From positions 62,001 through 126,000 of the forward strand of contig CALXLF010000003.1 of NCBI GenBank assembly GCA_944389125.1: a stretch of DNA of 64,000 bases, in the 5' to 3' direction. Positions 9,377 through 18,000 of the stretch are shown in pieces; position 1 is the first letter of the stretch, and each line of letters opens with the position of its first letter. The position numbers and the translations under genes were made by a program. Under the pieces are notes generated by a model that saw only the letters and a program-made list of their open reading frames with translations, did no database searches and was not told where the DNA came from. The stretch is from an uncultured Clostridia bacterium (lineage in GTDB: Bacteria; Bacillota; Clostridia; TANB77; CAG-508).

Positions 9377-10582
9377 ATGAATACTACATCATCAGAAATG
9401 GAAACGCGGTCAACTTTAGCAACAGAGACAACATCATCAACAGACGTGGCACCTTTAGATGCTCAAAAGGCATTTTTTGCACTGACAGTTGAGGAACAGC
9501 AGGAAGTGGCTAATCTTGCTGATTCGATTGATGTAACTAGATTCGAAAATGTAATGGCATATGGATCAGAAGTTTTGAAAAGAACATTTGATCAGTGTGG
9601 TCAGTTTTTGAAATCAGAAGCTGGAAGTCAGGCAGATCAGGAGGTAATTAAAAGAGTCGTCGAACTCACCAAAAAAGCCTCTGAAAGCTATGATGACTTT
9701 GAACTGGAGCTGCAGGAGCCGAACTTCTTCCAGAGAATATGGCTGATGATCAGCAGTTCAGCCAGAAAAAACAAGGCAGAAAGCCTTAAGACTCATGCAA
9801 TAACAAATTATAAGTTATTGGCTGAGTTAAAGGAATCTTGTGAAGCTTGGCTTGAGATGCTCCGCTCTGCAATGGGAGATATTACTTATTCGGCATTAAG
9901 TGATTCTGAAAATGTCACTTTGCTGGAAAAATATATCATTGCAGGAGAAATGGCAAAAGCTCGGCTTGGAAATGAACTGGAATCCTTAAAGGAAGAGGCT
10001 CAGAATACGGGTTTAAGAGCTCAGGCTCAGAAGTATGATGACCTAAAAGAAGGTTATGATACTTTTGTGCTGAGATTAAATAACCTGGAAAAGTCCAGAG
10101 TGATGTATTACTTAAGTATTGCACAGCTTTCTCTTATTAAGAGGAGTAACAAAAATGTGCAGATTTCCGTACACACTCAGGCTGACAACTGTACAACGTT
10201 GATAGGTCAGCAGTTGAGAAATGCAGTTCTTAATGCCAAGAATCAGGAAGTAATTGAAGGTCAGAAAGCCTTGTCCAGATTAAGCGATGAACTTATTATG
10301 GACGTTTCAAAATCAATTGGGGTCACAGCTGATCAGGCTGAAAAGCTGCTCTATTACGGTATATATGATACCGAAGCGGCAAAACAGGCAGTGCAAACTG
10401 TTATCTCAAGTTGTGATGAAATCAAGAAGGTTGCAACAGAAATGCTTCCGAAGATGGAAGCTGATATTGCTGAACTCAATGGCCTTGTTGAGGAATTGAG
10501 ACCGTATATTGATGAGGCGGCAGTAACATCACCTCAGAATTCACCGGCACCAACTACTAGCGGTTCCGGTTTGAAATTTTAA
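9377..10582 (+). CDS. TelA-family toxic anion resistance protein
   Basis: 401 residues of largely helical sequence resembling the TelA/KlaA family. Landmarks are ADSIDVTRFENVMAYGSEV near residue 48, FFQRIWLMISSSARKNK near 117, long helices with many Glu/Lys/Gln, and a Pro/Ser-rich C-terminal tail. TelA proteins are cytoplasmic and accompany tellurite and stress-response (Ter) loci; their biochemical role is not settled. It has its own promoter and terminator but heads a block of Ter-type genes. Codon use is richer in G and C than the native genes and includes in-frame CGG (9406-9408 and 9961-9963) read without any break, a sign of transfer. Confidence 0.75.
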   Translation: MNTTSSEMETRSTLATETTSSTDVAPLDAQKAFFALTVEEQQEVANLADSIDVTRFENVMAYGSEVLKRTFDQCGQFLKSEAGSQADQEVIKRVVELTKKASESYDDFELELQEPNFFQRIWLMISSSARKNKAESLKTHAITNYKLLAELKESCEAWLEMLRSAMGDITYSALSDSENVTLLEKYIIAGEMAKARLGNELESLKEEAQNTGLRAQAQKYDDLKEGYDTFVLRLNNLEKSRVMYYLSIAQLSLIKRSNKNVQISVHTQADNCTTLIGQQLRNAVLNAKNQEVIEGQKALSRLSDELIMDVSKSIGVTADQAEKLLYYGIYDTEAAKQAVQTVISSCDEIKKVATEMLPKMEADIAELNGLVEELRPYIDEAAVTSPQNSPAPTTSGSGLKF

Positions 10583-10593
10583 TTAAAAGCAGG

Positions 10594-10636
10594 AGGCTGT
10601 AGAATACACTTAAAAAGTGTATTCTACGGCCTTTTT
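10594..10636 (+). terminator. terminator after telA-like gene
   Basis: Long hairpin (AGGCTGTAGAATACACTT with its near-perfect complement) followed by CTTTTTG. Confidence 0.9.
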
Positions 10637-10639
10637 GCG

Positions 10640-10668
10640 TTGACTTTACATAAAATATGTGATATAAT
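10640..10668 (+). promoter_or_regulatory. promoter of the PP2C-vWA-kinase operon
   Basis: TTGACT, 17-base spacer, TATAAT, directly after the telA terminator and about 50 bases before the PP2C start. Confidence 0.75.
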
Positions 10669-10717
10669 TTTGTGCAATTAGTGTAAACTAAAATATATAA
10701 GAAAGAGAGGAGCAATT

Positions 10718-11944
10718 ATGCTAATTAATTCTCAAGGTTTTGAACACTTTTTGCAACGTATCAACAACCAGGATTACTTCTATGAAACTTCACGGATGCT
10801 GTTAGTCCTTGATGGCTGCAGTGGTGCGAAGTATTCAGAAGTCGGAACCAGACTGTTTACACAGCTTTTTTCTAGAAAGGAGGAAAACGATAGCGTAGAA
10901 AAATTTGAAAGTAACGTTAAAGAAGTTTTTGATGAACTTATCGAAATGATGCGGAAATATTATCCTGATTCGCAAACTTTAGAAAATGAGTTTATCATGG
11001 AAAACCTGTTGTTTACAATAATTGCTTGCTTTGAATGTGAAGACAAGTTTGTTGTAAAAATGTTTGGCGATGGTTACATTATAACGCAAAACAAGCGGAA
11101 TCATTTAAGCTATATGAAATTTTCATATGGCAAGTGCCCGCCGTATTTTGCGTATAAGTATTGTGAGCATTTGACTCCAAACACATTTAAGGATTATGAA
11201 TTCAAAACATATGAGTTTGACAAAAAATCTTTTAAGAGTGTAGGGATTGCATCTGATGGTATATTGCCTATAGTTAAAGGAACAAATCTGATGGATCAAT
11301 ACATTATTAAGAGAGATAGTGTTGGACTTCAGGTGGCAATAAGGATGCAGAATCAATCTTTTGCTGATGATGTAACTATTGCTATTTTTGAAGACAAAAA
11401 TCCTAAAAAGCCAATGATCTTTGATGAAAAACGTAAAAAGTTTTCTGAATTAGATCAGTCTTTGGCAGAATATGAAAGAGATTTAGAAGAGGAACGAGCG
11501 TTAGAAAAAGCACTTTTTGGTGATGAAATTGTAAGGAAGGTAAGTATTTCTGAGCCGTTAACTGGTAAATCGGATGTTAAGCCAGCTGCAGAATCAGTTG
11601 ATACTAAGGTGGCAAATCCGTCTACAACTAATACTGAGAAGCCAGCCGCGAAGACGGTTGATACTAAGACGGTAAATCCAGCTACAACTCATATTGAGAA
11701 GCCAGTTGCAAAATCAGTTGAAACTAAGGCAGCAAATTCGGCTACAACTCATATTGAGAAGCCAGCTGCAAAATCGGCTGATACTAAGGCATCAAATTCA
11801 GTTAAAACTCAGGTCGAAAAGTCAATCAATCCTCAAAGCAATTCTTCTATTAAGCCAAAAAGCAATACTGCTAATAGCTTATCTAAAACTTCCGGAAACA
11901 CAGTAAAATCAACTAGTAAATCCAGCAAGGGGGAAAAGGCATGA
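10718..11944 (+). CDS. PP2C-type serine/threonine phosphatase with repetitive tail (TerY-P type)
   Basis: 408 residues. Residues 1-235 form a PP2C phosphatase: the metal motif appears as VLDGCSGAKYSEVGTRLF near residue 28, then VKMFGDGYIIT, GIASDGI, and FADDVTIAIF with the second metal aspartates. The tail is low complexity, with four copies of a 20-residue unit rich in Lys, Pro, Ala and Thr, then Ser/Lys repeats. Ribosome site GAAAGAGAGGAG precedes ATG 10718. The stop overlaps the next ATG (ATGA), so translation is coupled. In known TerY-P triads a PP2C phosphatase, a vWA protein and a kinase occur together, and the same set is present here. In-frame CGG codons at 10791, 10951 and 11096 are read as sense. 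Confidence 0.82.
   Translation: MLINSQGFEHFLQRINNQDYFYETSRMLLVLDGCSGAKYSEVGTRLFTQLFSRKEENDSVEKFESNVKEVFDELIEMMRKYYPDSQTLENEFIMENLLFTIIACFECEDKFVVKMFGDGYIITQNKRNHLSYMKFSYGKCPPYFAYKYCEHLTPNTFKDYEFKTYEFDKKSFKSVGIASDGILPIVKGTNLMDQYIIKRDSVGLQVAIRMQNQSFADDVTIAIFEDKNPKKPMIFDEKRKKFSELDQSLAEYERDLEEERALEKALFGDEIVRKVSISEPLTGKSDVKPAAESVDTKVANPSTTNTEKPAAKTVDTKTVNPATTHIEKPVAKSVETKAANSATTHIEKPAAKSADTKASNSVKTQVEKSINPQSNSSIKPKSNTANSLSKTSGNTVKSTSKSSKGEKA
11579..11818 (+). repeat. four tandem 60-bp repeats inside the PP2C gene
   Basis: Four consecutive, diverged 60-bp units encode a 20-residue motif starting KP(A/V)A and ending in T(H/N)(I/T)E for the first three; the fourth is more divergent. Copy number could vary between strains. 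Confidence 0.85.
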
Positions 11945-12705
11945 AAAATATTTTAGATATTATTAAACGAAAATTTGATTCTGATGATTCTCCTGAAGAA
12001 TTAGATTATGCAGAGAAAACTAAACCAGTTTCTCCAAAATCGGATGAACCAAAAGATAAATCTAGTTCAGATCATGTTTCAGAGAGCAAAGCAACTGAAA
12101 AAAAGGATGATATAATGGAGAAGAAAAAAACAGGTTGGCAGACACCCAAGAAATATAGTAACTTTTTTGCTCCGAGGATTGTAAATAAAAAGCTTACAAT
12201 CATTTTAATGGAGAATACTCCACAATCAGATGCGGTAAAAAACATTATTTTAAAAATTATTCATAGAATTCCGGATTCAGAACTTGTATGTGTTATCAAT
12301 TATGGTAGCAAAGTTAAAGTTGGACGGATATGTAAGGTAAAAAATTTTGACGATAAAAAATTACTGAATAGTGAAGATTTAAAAGATGATGCTTTTTGCT
12401 TGTATGATGCAATCTATACCTTAAATAAGGTAATTAAGGTTGCAATGAAAGAAGCAAGATATGAATCTTTCGGAATTGACCAATATAAGATTACATCTAT
12501 TGATGTAATTGGTATAGGCTCTGGGTTAGATGCTGCTTCCAAAACCACTAGAGAAGAGGCTCAGAAATATTTTGATGATATCCTTTTAAATAGTGGTGTG
12601 GAAACAAAGTATTTTTGCTTCTCGGAGGATACATTTAAGGATGTTGCACTATTAGGCTTTAGATCAATAGGAGCATTTCCATCGAATTCATTAAAAAAGG
12701 TGTAG
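11941..12705 (+). CDS. vWA-like protein with degenerate MIDAS
   Basis: 254 residues. The first 75 are charged and Lys/Ser-rich, probably disordered. The rest has the strand-helix order of a von Willebrand A fold: LTIILMENTPQSDAV, LVCVINYGSKV, FCLYDAIYTLNKVI, SIDVIGIGSGLD, TKYFCFSED. The usual metal site DxSxS is replaced by ENTPQS, so metal binding is doubtful. It overlaps the PP2C stop by 4 bases and precedes a helical protein and a canonical vWA gene; it may be a partner or pseudo-vWA subunit of the same complex. The family call is by fold pattern only. One in-frame CGG (VGRIC) is present. Confidence 0.55.
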   Translation: MKNILDIIKRKFDSDDSPEELDYAEKTKPVSPKSDEPKDKSSSDHVSESKATEKKDDIMEKKKTGWQTPKKYSNFFAPRIVNKKLTIILMENTPQSDAVKNIILKIIHRIPDSELVCVINYGSKVKVGRICKVKNFDDKKLLNSEDLKDDAFCLYDAIYTLNKVIKVAMKEARYESFGIDQYKITSIDVIGIGSGLDAASKTTREEAQKYFDDILLNSGVETKYFCFSEDTFKDVALLGFRSIGAFPSNSLKKV

Positions 12706-12720
12706 ACTGGAGGGATAAAC

Positions 12721-14232
12721 TTGAAATTAATTGAGAAATTGATTAATTTCTTAAAAAAATTTTGGCTTTTTTCAAATTCAGAAACGGAAGAAATTCCTGA
12801 TGAAAATGAAGAGTCTGCTGATTCAGTAGATGGAGCAGAAGAGCCGAGCATTGAACAGTTAGAAGAAGCTGCAAATGAAGCTGAGTCAACTGTTATAGAT
12901 GACAGAGTTAAAGTCGTTCAAATGACATTAACAAGGCTTTATATGCTTAGCCAGAAGATTACTATTTTCGAAGAAAGCTTTCCGGATAACTATCTTTTGT
13001 TCAAAAGTAAAATTGATGAGTTAGAGAAAAACTATAATGATAGCTTAAATGCTATGAAGGAAAATCTAACTTTTGAAATTGACCCTGAACAGGATGGGGA
13101 AAAACTTGCTAAGATATTAAAACTTGAAAAAGATGTGGAAGCTTTCATTGAAAAGGAAGTAAAGTTCGATATTATCATCAAAAAGATTCAAAGATTAATT
13201 GTAAAATTAAATATTTTGTACAATGTTTCAATGACGCATACACGGCTAGATGAAAAAAATAAAGCTGTAATCCAGACGAAACGAGCAGTTAATGCTGAAA
13301 ATAGGATTATAAAAGAGTTTAAACACTGTGAATATTTAGTAGGGGATATGCGGCTTAAAGAAAAAATTGTCGGATTTGTATCATATCTTGATTATCTAAT
13401 TTTTAAGCTATTGCTTAGAAATTCTGATATTACTCCTAATGAAGTTATTAATGAACTTGCAATATCAGTTGAATTCGAAGGAATAAACTGTAATGCGGTT
13501 TTTGAAGCTTTTTTGGAGGATGAATTAAGTGACCTTGTTAAATTGATTGAACAGATTCAGAATAATGAGTGCAAAAAGATGCTTGAAAGTGATTATAAAG
13601 AACTTTATACGCATCTAATAGGAAATGAGCATAATTTAATTAACTTTGACTTTTGGAATTCTGTTTTCAATCTTGAATCAACAGTACTAAGTGTACTAAA
13701 GGAGAGTGGTATAGAAAAAGATTCGATAAAAATTAAGCTGATTTCCAGGATGAATATTCAGCTAACAGAAAATGATGTTTTGGTTTCGCCCAAAACAAAT
13801 ACGTATCTGGCATTAGTAGGTATTTTTTCAAAAACTAAGGATTCAAGAATCACGTTGGTTTTAAAGCTTTTAAAAAATGTCTCTGACGAGGTAACATACA
13901 AAGAAATTTATTTTGTGTTGTTATTATTTGATGTTTTAGATATTGTAGAAAGTACGCCAAATGAGCTTGCTGATGACTTAGAAAGATATTTGAAAAAGTA
14001 TCCATACAGTGCAAGCGAAATAAATCAAAAAAAGAAACTTGTTTTAAATTCTTCTAATAGTGAATACATTTATGTATTTACCATTGATGAGTATGAACAA
14101 AATCTTTTGAAAACATTAGAACAACTGAGGCTTGATTTCAAAAATATCGAAAATAAGATATTTTTGAATGCGATTTATTTCAGTGGGTTGACTACTGTGA
14201 TAAATAGTTTAAAGGCAACAAACAATGATTAA
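12721..14232 (+). CDS. uncharacterised helical protein of the Ter-like operon
   Basis: 503 residues, not recognised. The start is TTG at 12721, set by a CTGGAGGG ribosome site nine bases upstream. The N-terminus has an amphipathic or hydrophobic helix (LIEKLINFLKKFWLF) followed by an acidic stretch of Glu/Asp/Ser. The remainder is predominantly helical with coiled-coil-like regions and no catalytic motif visible. Position between the two vWA-type genes suggests a scaffold or membrane-proximal subunit (inference). In-frame CGG occurs twice (HTRLD, MRLK) without disrupting the frame. Confidence 0.6.
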   Translation: MKLIEKLINFLKKFWLFSNSETEEIPDENEESADSVDGAEEPSIEQLEEAANEAESTVIDDRVKVVQMTLTRLYMLSQKITIFEESFPDNYLLFKSKIDELEKNYNDSLNAMKENLTFEIDPEQDGEKLAKILKLEKDVEAFIEKEVKFDIIIKKIQRLIVKLNILYNVSMTHTRLDEKNKAVIQTKRAVNAENRIIKEFKHCEYLVGDMRLKEKIVGFVSYLDYLIFKLLLRNSDITPNEVINELAISVEFEGINCNAVFEAFLEDELSDLVKLIEQIQNNECKKMLESDYKELYTHLIGNEHNLINFDFWNSVFNLESTVLSVLKESGIEKDSIKIKLISRMNIQLTENDVLVSPKTNTYLALVGIFSKTKDSRITLVLKLLKNVSDEVTYKEIYFVLLLFDVLDIVESTPNELADDLERYLKKYPYSASEINQKKKLVLNSSNSEYIYVFTIDEYEQNLLKTLEQLRLDFKNIENKIFLNAIYFSGLTTVINSLKATNND

Positions 14233-14251
14233 ACAATGGAGGTAAACTATT

Positions 14252-14980
14252 ATGGCAAAATTTGATTTTTCGCATCTTAACAATGTACTGGATTTTTCAT
14301 CAGATAATATTAATGTATTTTTGATGGTGTTGGACAGTTCTTCTTCAATGGCGGGATATGCAAGTGATGTAGAACTTGGTATTCGTAGCTATAAAAATGA
14401 ATTCGAAAATTTCTATGAAGCGGATTCGATTGCGGTTGCAGTATCAAGATTTAGTTCGGGTTATGTGGCCGGCCGGTTTGAGAAAGTGAAGAACTTGTCA
14501 ACAGACTATAGTACAGGTGGTTCGACTGCTTTGTGTTATTCAATTATTGCAGGCGCTAAGCAGCTTACGGACTATATTAAAGAGGTTTCTAAAAAAACCG
14601 GTACAATTCCAAGAGGCACATTTATCTTCTTTTCTGATGGAGAGCCTTGCAGTGATAAGGCAACACCTGAAGAAGCAAGAGAAGAAATATTAAAACTGAA
14701 TTATGCCGGAATTACAACTGTATTTGTTGCATTTGGAGAAGCTATTAAGTCAGAGTTTGGTAAAAAAATCGGCTTCCAGGCTGCAATTGATGTAAGAGAC
14801 CGTACTACTTTAGTACAATTCATGGGAGAAGAGCTCTCAAGATCCTGTAAGGAACAGTCTCAAAGTATGAAAGCCCTTGGCGCAGATTTCTTTAGTCATG
14901 CTGCAACCGAAAGTTCTGCTGGTTATTCCAATACAACGGCACAGGCTTTAGAAGATGACGACTGGATTGACGAGATATAA
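14252..14980 (+). CDS. TerY-like von Willebrand factor A domain protein
   Basis: 242 residues. An intact MIDAS reads MVLDSSSSMAGY (DxSxS, near residue 27), with the second site in YSTGGSTALCYSI (threonine, near 90) and the third in IFFSDGEPCSDK (near 128). This is the TerY branch of cytosolic vWA proteins, which pair with a PP2C phosphatase and a kinase in the TerY-P triad. It lies downstream of a GGAGGT site and upstream of the giant kinase gene. A short C-terminal acidic tail (EDDDWIDEI) could be a peptide that partners bind. One in-frame CGG (AGRFE) is present. Confidence 0.85.
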   Translation: MAKFDFSHLNNVLDFSSDNINVFLMVLDSSSSMAGYASDVELGIRSYKNEFENFYEADSIAVAVSRFSSGYVAGRFEKVKNLSTDYSTGGSTALCYSIIAGAKQLTDYIKEVSKKTGTIPRGTFIFFSDGEPCSDKATPEEAREEILKLNYAGITTVFVAFGEAIKSEFGKKIGFQAAIDVRDRTTLVQFMGEELSRSCKEQSQSMKALGADFFSHAATESSAGYSNTTAQALEDDDWIDEI

Positions 14981-14999
14981 TATGTAACTGTTGGTGTTA

Positions 15000-15026
15000 G
15001 CCGTGGGGGACATGAATCCCCCGCGG
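15000..15026 (+). other. GC-rich hairpin between terY-like and kinase genes
   Basis: CCGTGGGGGA / TCCCCCGCGG stem with a 6-base loop in an otherwise AT-rich spacer and no T-run after it. It could stabilise or partially attenuate the mRNA ahead of the large kinase gene. Confidence 0.6.
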
Positions 15027-15045
15027 ATATAAAGGATGGATGATT

Positions 15046-18000
15046 ATGCTTGAGAAAATAGGCTCATTACTTTATTGTGGCTGGGTAAAGAGTTGGTATG
15101 ATCCAATTTTATGCACAGACTCAGAAGAAGTATATGTTACTAAAAGAAAAATTGTTGTTGTAGTAAAAAATCGAGAACTTGGTGAGAAAATTTATGATAT
15201 TATTTCTTTCCTCAAAGAATCGAACAAAGTATTATGCATCAACAATATGTTTTTTAGCATTTCAGATTATGTTAGTGCAAATTTAGCTATTTCATGCTTT
15301 TTTATATCAATTCCAGAAGAATTTGATTTTGAAGAGTATGAATCTTTGGACAAACTCCAGAGAATTGTCCTTTTGATAAGTGGATTGTGTGATCACTCTG
15401 TTTTCTTGGATGAGTCAAAGTTTGAGTTTAAAGATTTTGACAGTATGTTAGAAGTTCTTTCATTCTTGACTGTTGATTCTGAAAAGGGAACATTTGAAAA
15501 AACAATAGGACTTTTAGTTAAGTACATCCATTATTACTTGTCAGGAAAAAATGATTTTGAAGAATTTTATTCTAAATTAGATAAGGATGTTTTCTTTGAG
15601 ATCAGCGATATGCCATATGATTTTTCAATAGTTAAGATGTGTTATGAGTATTATTTGACAGGTGAACTGCCGGATAATATTTATGATACTATAAGCTATA
15701 GAGATGAGGAACAATATCGTAATTACTTGGCAGTTAAAAATGATGGTTGGAAAAGTTGTACTGCAGATGAAGTAAATGATGAATTTGTAACTTATGGCGA
15801 TATAAAAATTTTCAACGAGATGACAACAAGTTTTAAAAAATTCTTGCAATATGATTATGATTCTAAAAGCATAAAAGATTTGTGCTTAGAAATCGGCGAA
15901 GAGAGAGTTATTGACTTGGATGGTCAAATCGTTGGATACAAAACAACGTCAGATATAGAGCAAACTTCACTAATAAATGATTCACATTTTGATAATCAAA
16001 AAGATTTTTTTGATTTTTTTGGAAATCTAATGACTTTTGTATTAAAAACACGAAAAATACGAAGTTATGAAAATGATGAAAGTGCGGATCTTGATAAATG
16101 TATCGTTTGTGATAACAATGAATTTAAATTTAAAACATTTAGTCAGATTTATCAATTCTTTGGAACTGGTGCAATAGAAATTGCAAAGCAATTGTCATGT
16201 ATCTTTTTCAAGATATATAAAAAGATGATAATTAATATGTGTGGGGGAGCTAGTAGTCAAAATGAACTTTTAACAAAACCTGAAGTTAGATATTTAAGTC
16301 CTACTCTCGCAATGGAGTTTACAAAATTCTTTTTTGGAGAAAATGTATACTTGATAGACTGGGCTGGAGTATTTAACGATTTACAGCTATTTCTTTATCA
16401 TAAGAAAAGTCTTGATTACAAGCACAATTTATACTATGATAGCAGATATGTATATAATCCTTTTGAACTTCCGTTTTGCTTCGATTATGAGATAGAACAA
16501 AAATATGGAAAAAAGCCTAAGGTGAGTATGCAAAAACGGCTATCAGATGGAAGAAATTTGGTGCTATTTAGTTCTCCAAAGTCACTTAAAAAATTCATTA
16601 AAAATACTGAAGAAATGCTTGATGAGATACATGATGAAATCGGAGATGTTGCAAGTGATCATATAAAATTTGTAAATATTTCTGAGGTTATTTATTCCAG
16701 AGTAATTGAAGATGGCCTGTATCAGTTTATAGGGTATGTTACAACTCCAGTTAATGGAGAAGTAATAAGTAAAAAATCATTTTTGAAACTTAACAACAAA
16801 GAGCTAATGCTTGTATTTGGATATTATTTTGCAAACTTTTCGAAATATACTTTTTATCATAAATATGTTCGAATGGATAGCAATTTTGTGTTCTATATCA
16901 ATGTGTTAGCTGAAGATTTTAAATTGAAGGAAACAAAATGTGATACCACTAAAGAGTATTTGAAAAAAATGGTTAAGTTTTTTATAAATCTTGGCTATAA
17001 TCCAAATGCTTTTCTGGATCTCGATTTTGATTCTTCAAGAACTCGTAACTATTCCAAGTTTTTTATAAAGCTTGCAAATTCGTATGACAATTACTGTGAT
17101 GAACATTTAATTTATTATTCAGGTATAGCTTGTCCTGCTTGCTTAAAACTTAATTATTATTTGCCTGATGAAGTAATGAAAAATGCTATGTTAGTCTTTG
17201 AAGAAAATATAGCTAAACATTATAAAATCAGTTCAGAGTTTAACCTTAAGCACTATAAACCAGAAGCAGTTAATATAACTGAAATGGAAGAAAGAGTGGA
17301 TAGGATAGTTAGAGCAAGCGTTGAACAGGAATATAGTCCGTATGATTTTATGCAAGATTGTTTTATACCTGTAAAAAAGGTTTTAAACAGTGATAAAGAG
17401 TTTGTAGGTTATATTTACCAAACGGTTAACTTTGATGGTGAACCGGGAAATTTATGCATAGATTTGAAAGATTTGGAACTTTTGAAGAATCTCCCTAGAC
17501 TTAAAGCTTTAATTAGGCTTCTGACACAGGTGCAAATTCTTCTAAGAAACAATTTAACATTTAGCCAAAATCCATTTAGCCATGTTTTCTTAAATAAGTC
17601 TCATAAAAAACAGGTGCAGATATTAGACATTGAATTTGCTGATGGAAAGGGAACAAAATCTGATCTTGTAAATTGGGTATGTGAATACGTAATCGATGTT
17701 ATAGAATCAGATGAAACTTTACAGATAGTAGATGAAAATGAAGACTTTGTAGTGCAATTTGTCAAGAAAATTCAGGAGATATCTAATATTAAATCAAATA
17801 GTATAGATTCACTTTTGAGAAAACTTGAAAAAACTGCTGCAAGGATGACTAAATACTGTACTGTTCATCGGCTGTATTATGACAAAGATTATATCTTTTG
17901 TCCGAAATGTTTAGGTATAGCTGATGTGGGAAGTCTGAAAATAGACCATGTTAATAAAGACGATATTACTTCACGTAATGAAATTGGTAAAGGTGGAGAA

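Noticed and set aside
10791..10793. A local sequence context that makes CGG shift in native genes but not in foreign ones
   Set aside because: tca-CGG-a occurs in both groups, so neither P-site codon nor following base separates them.
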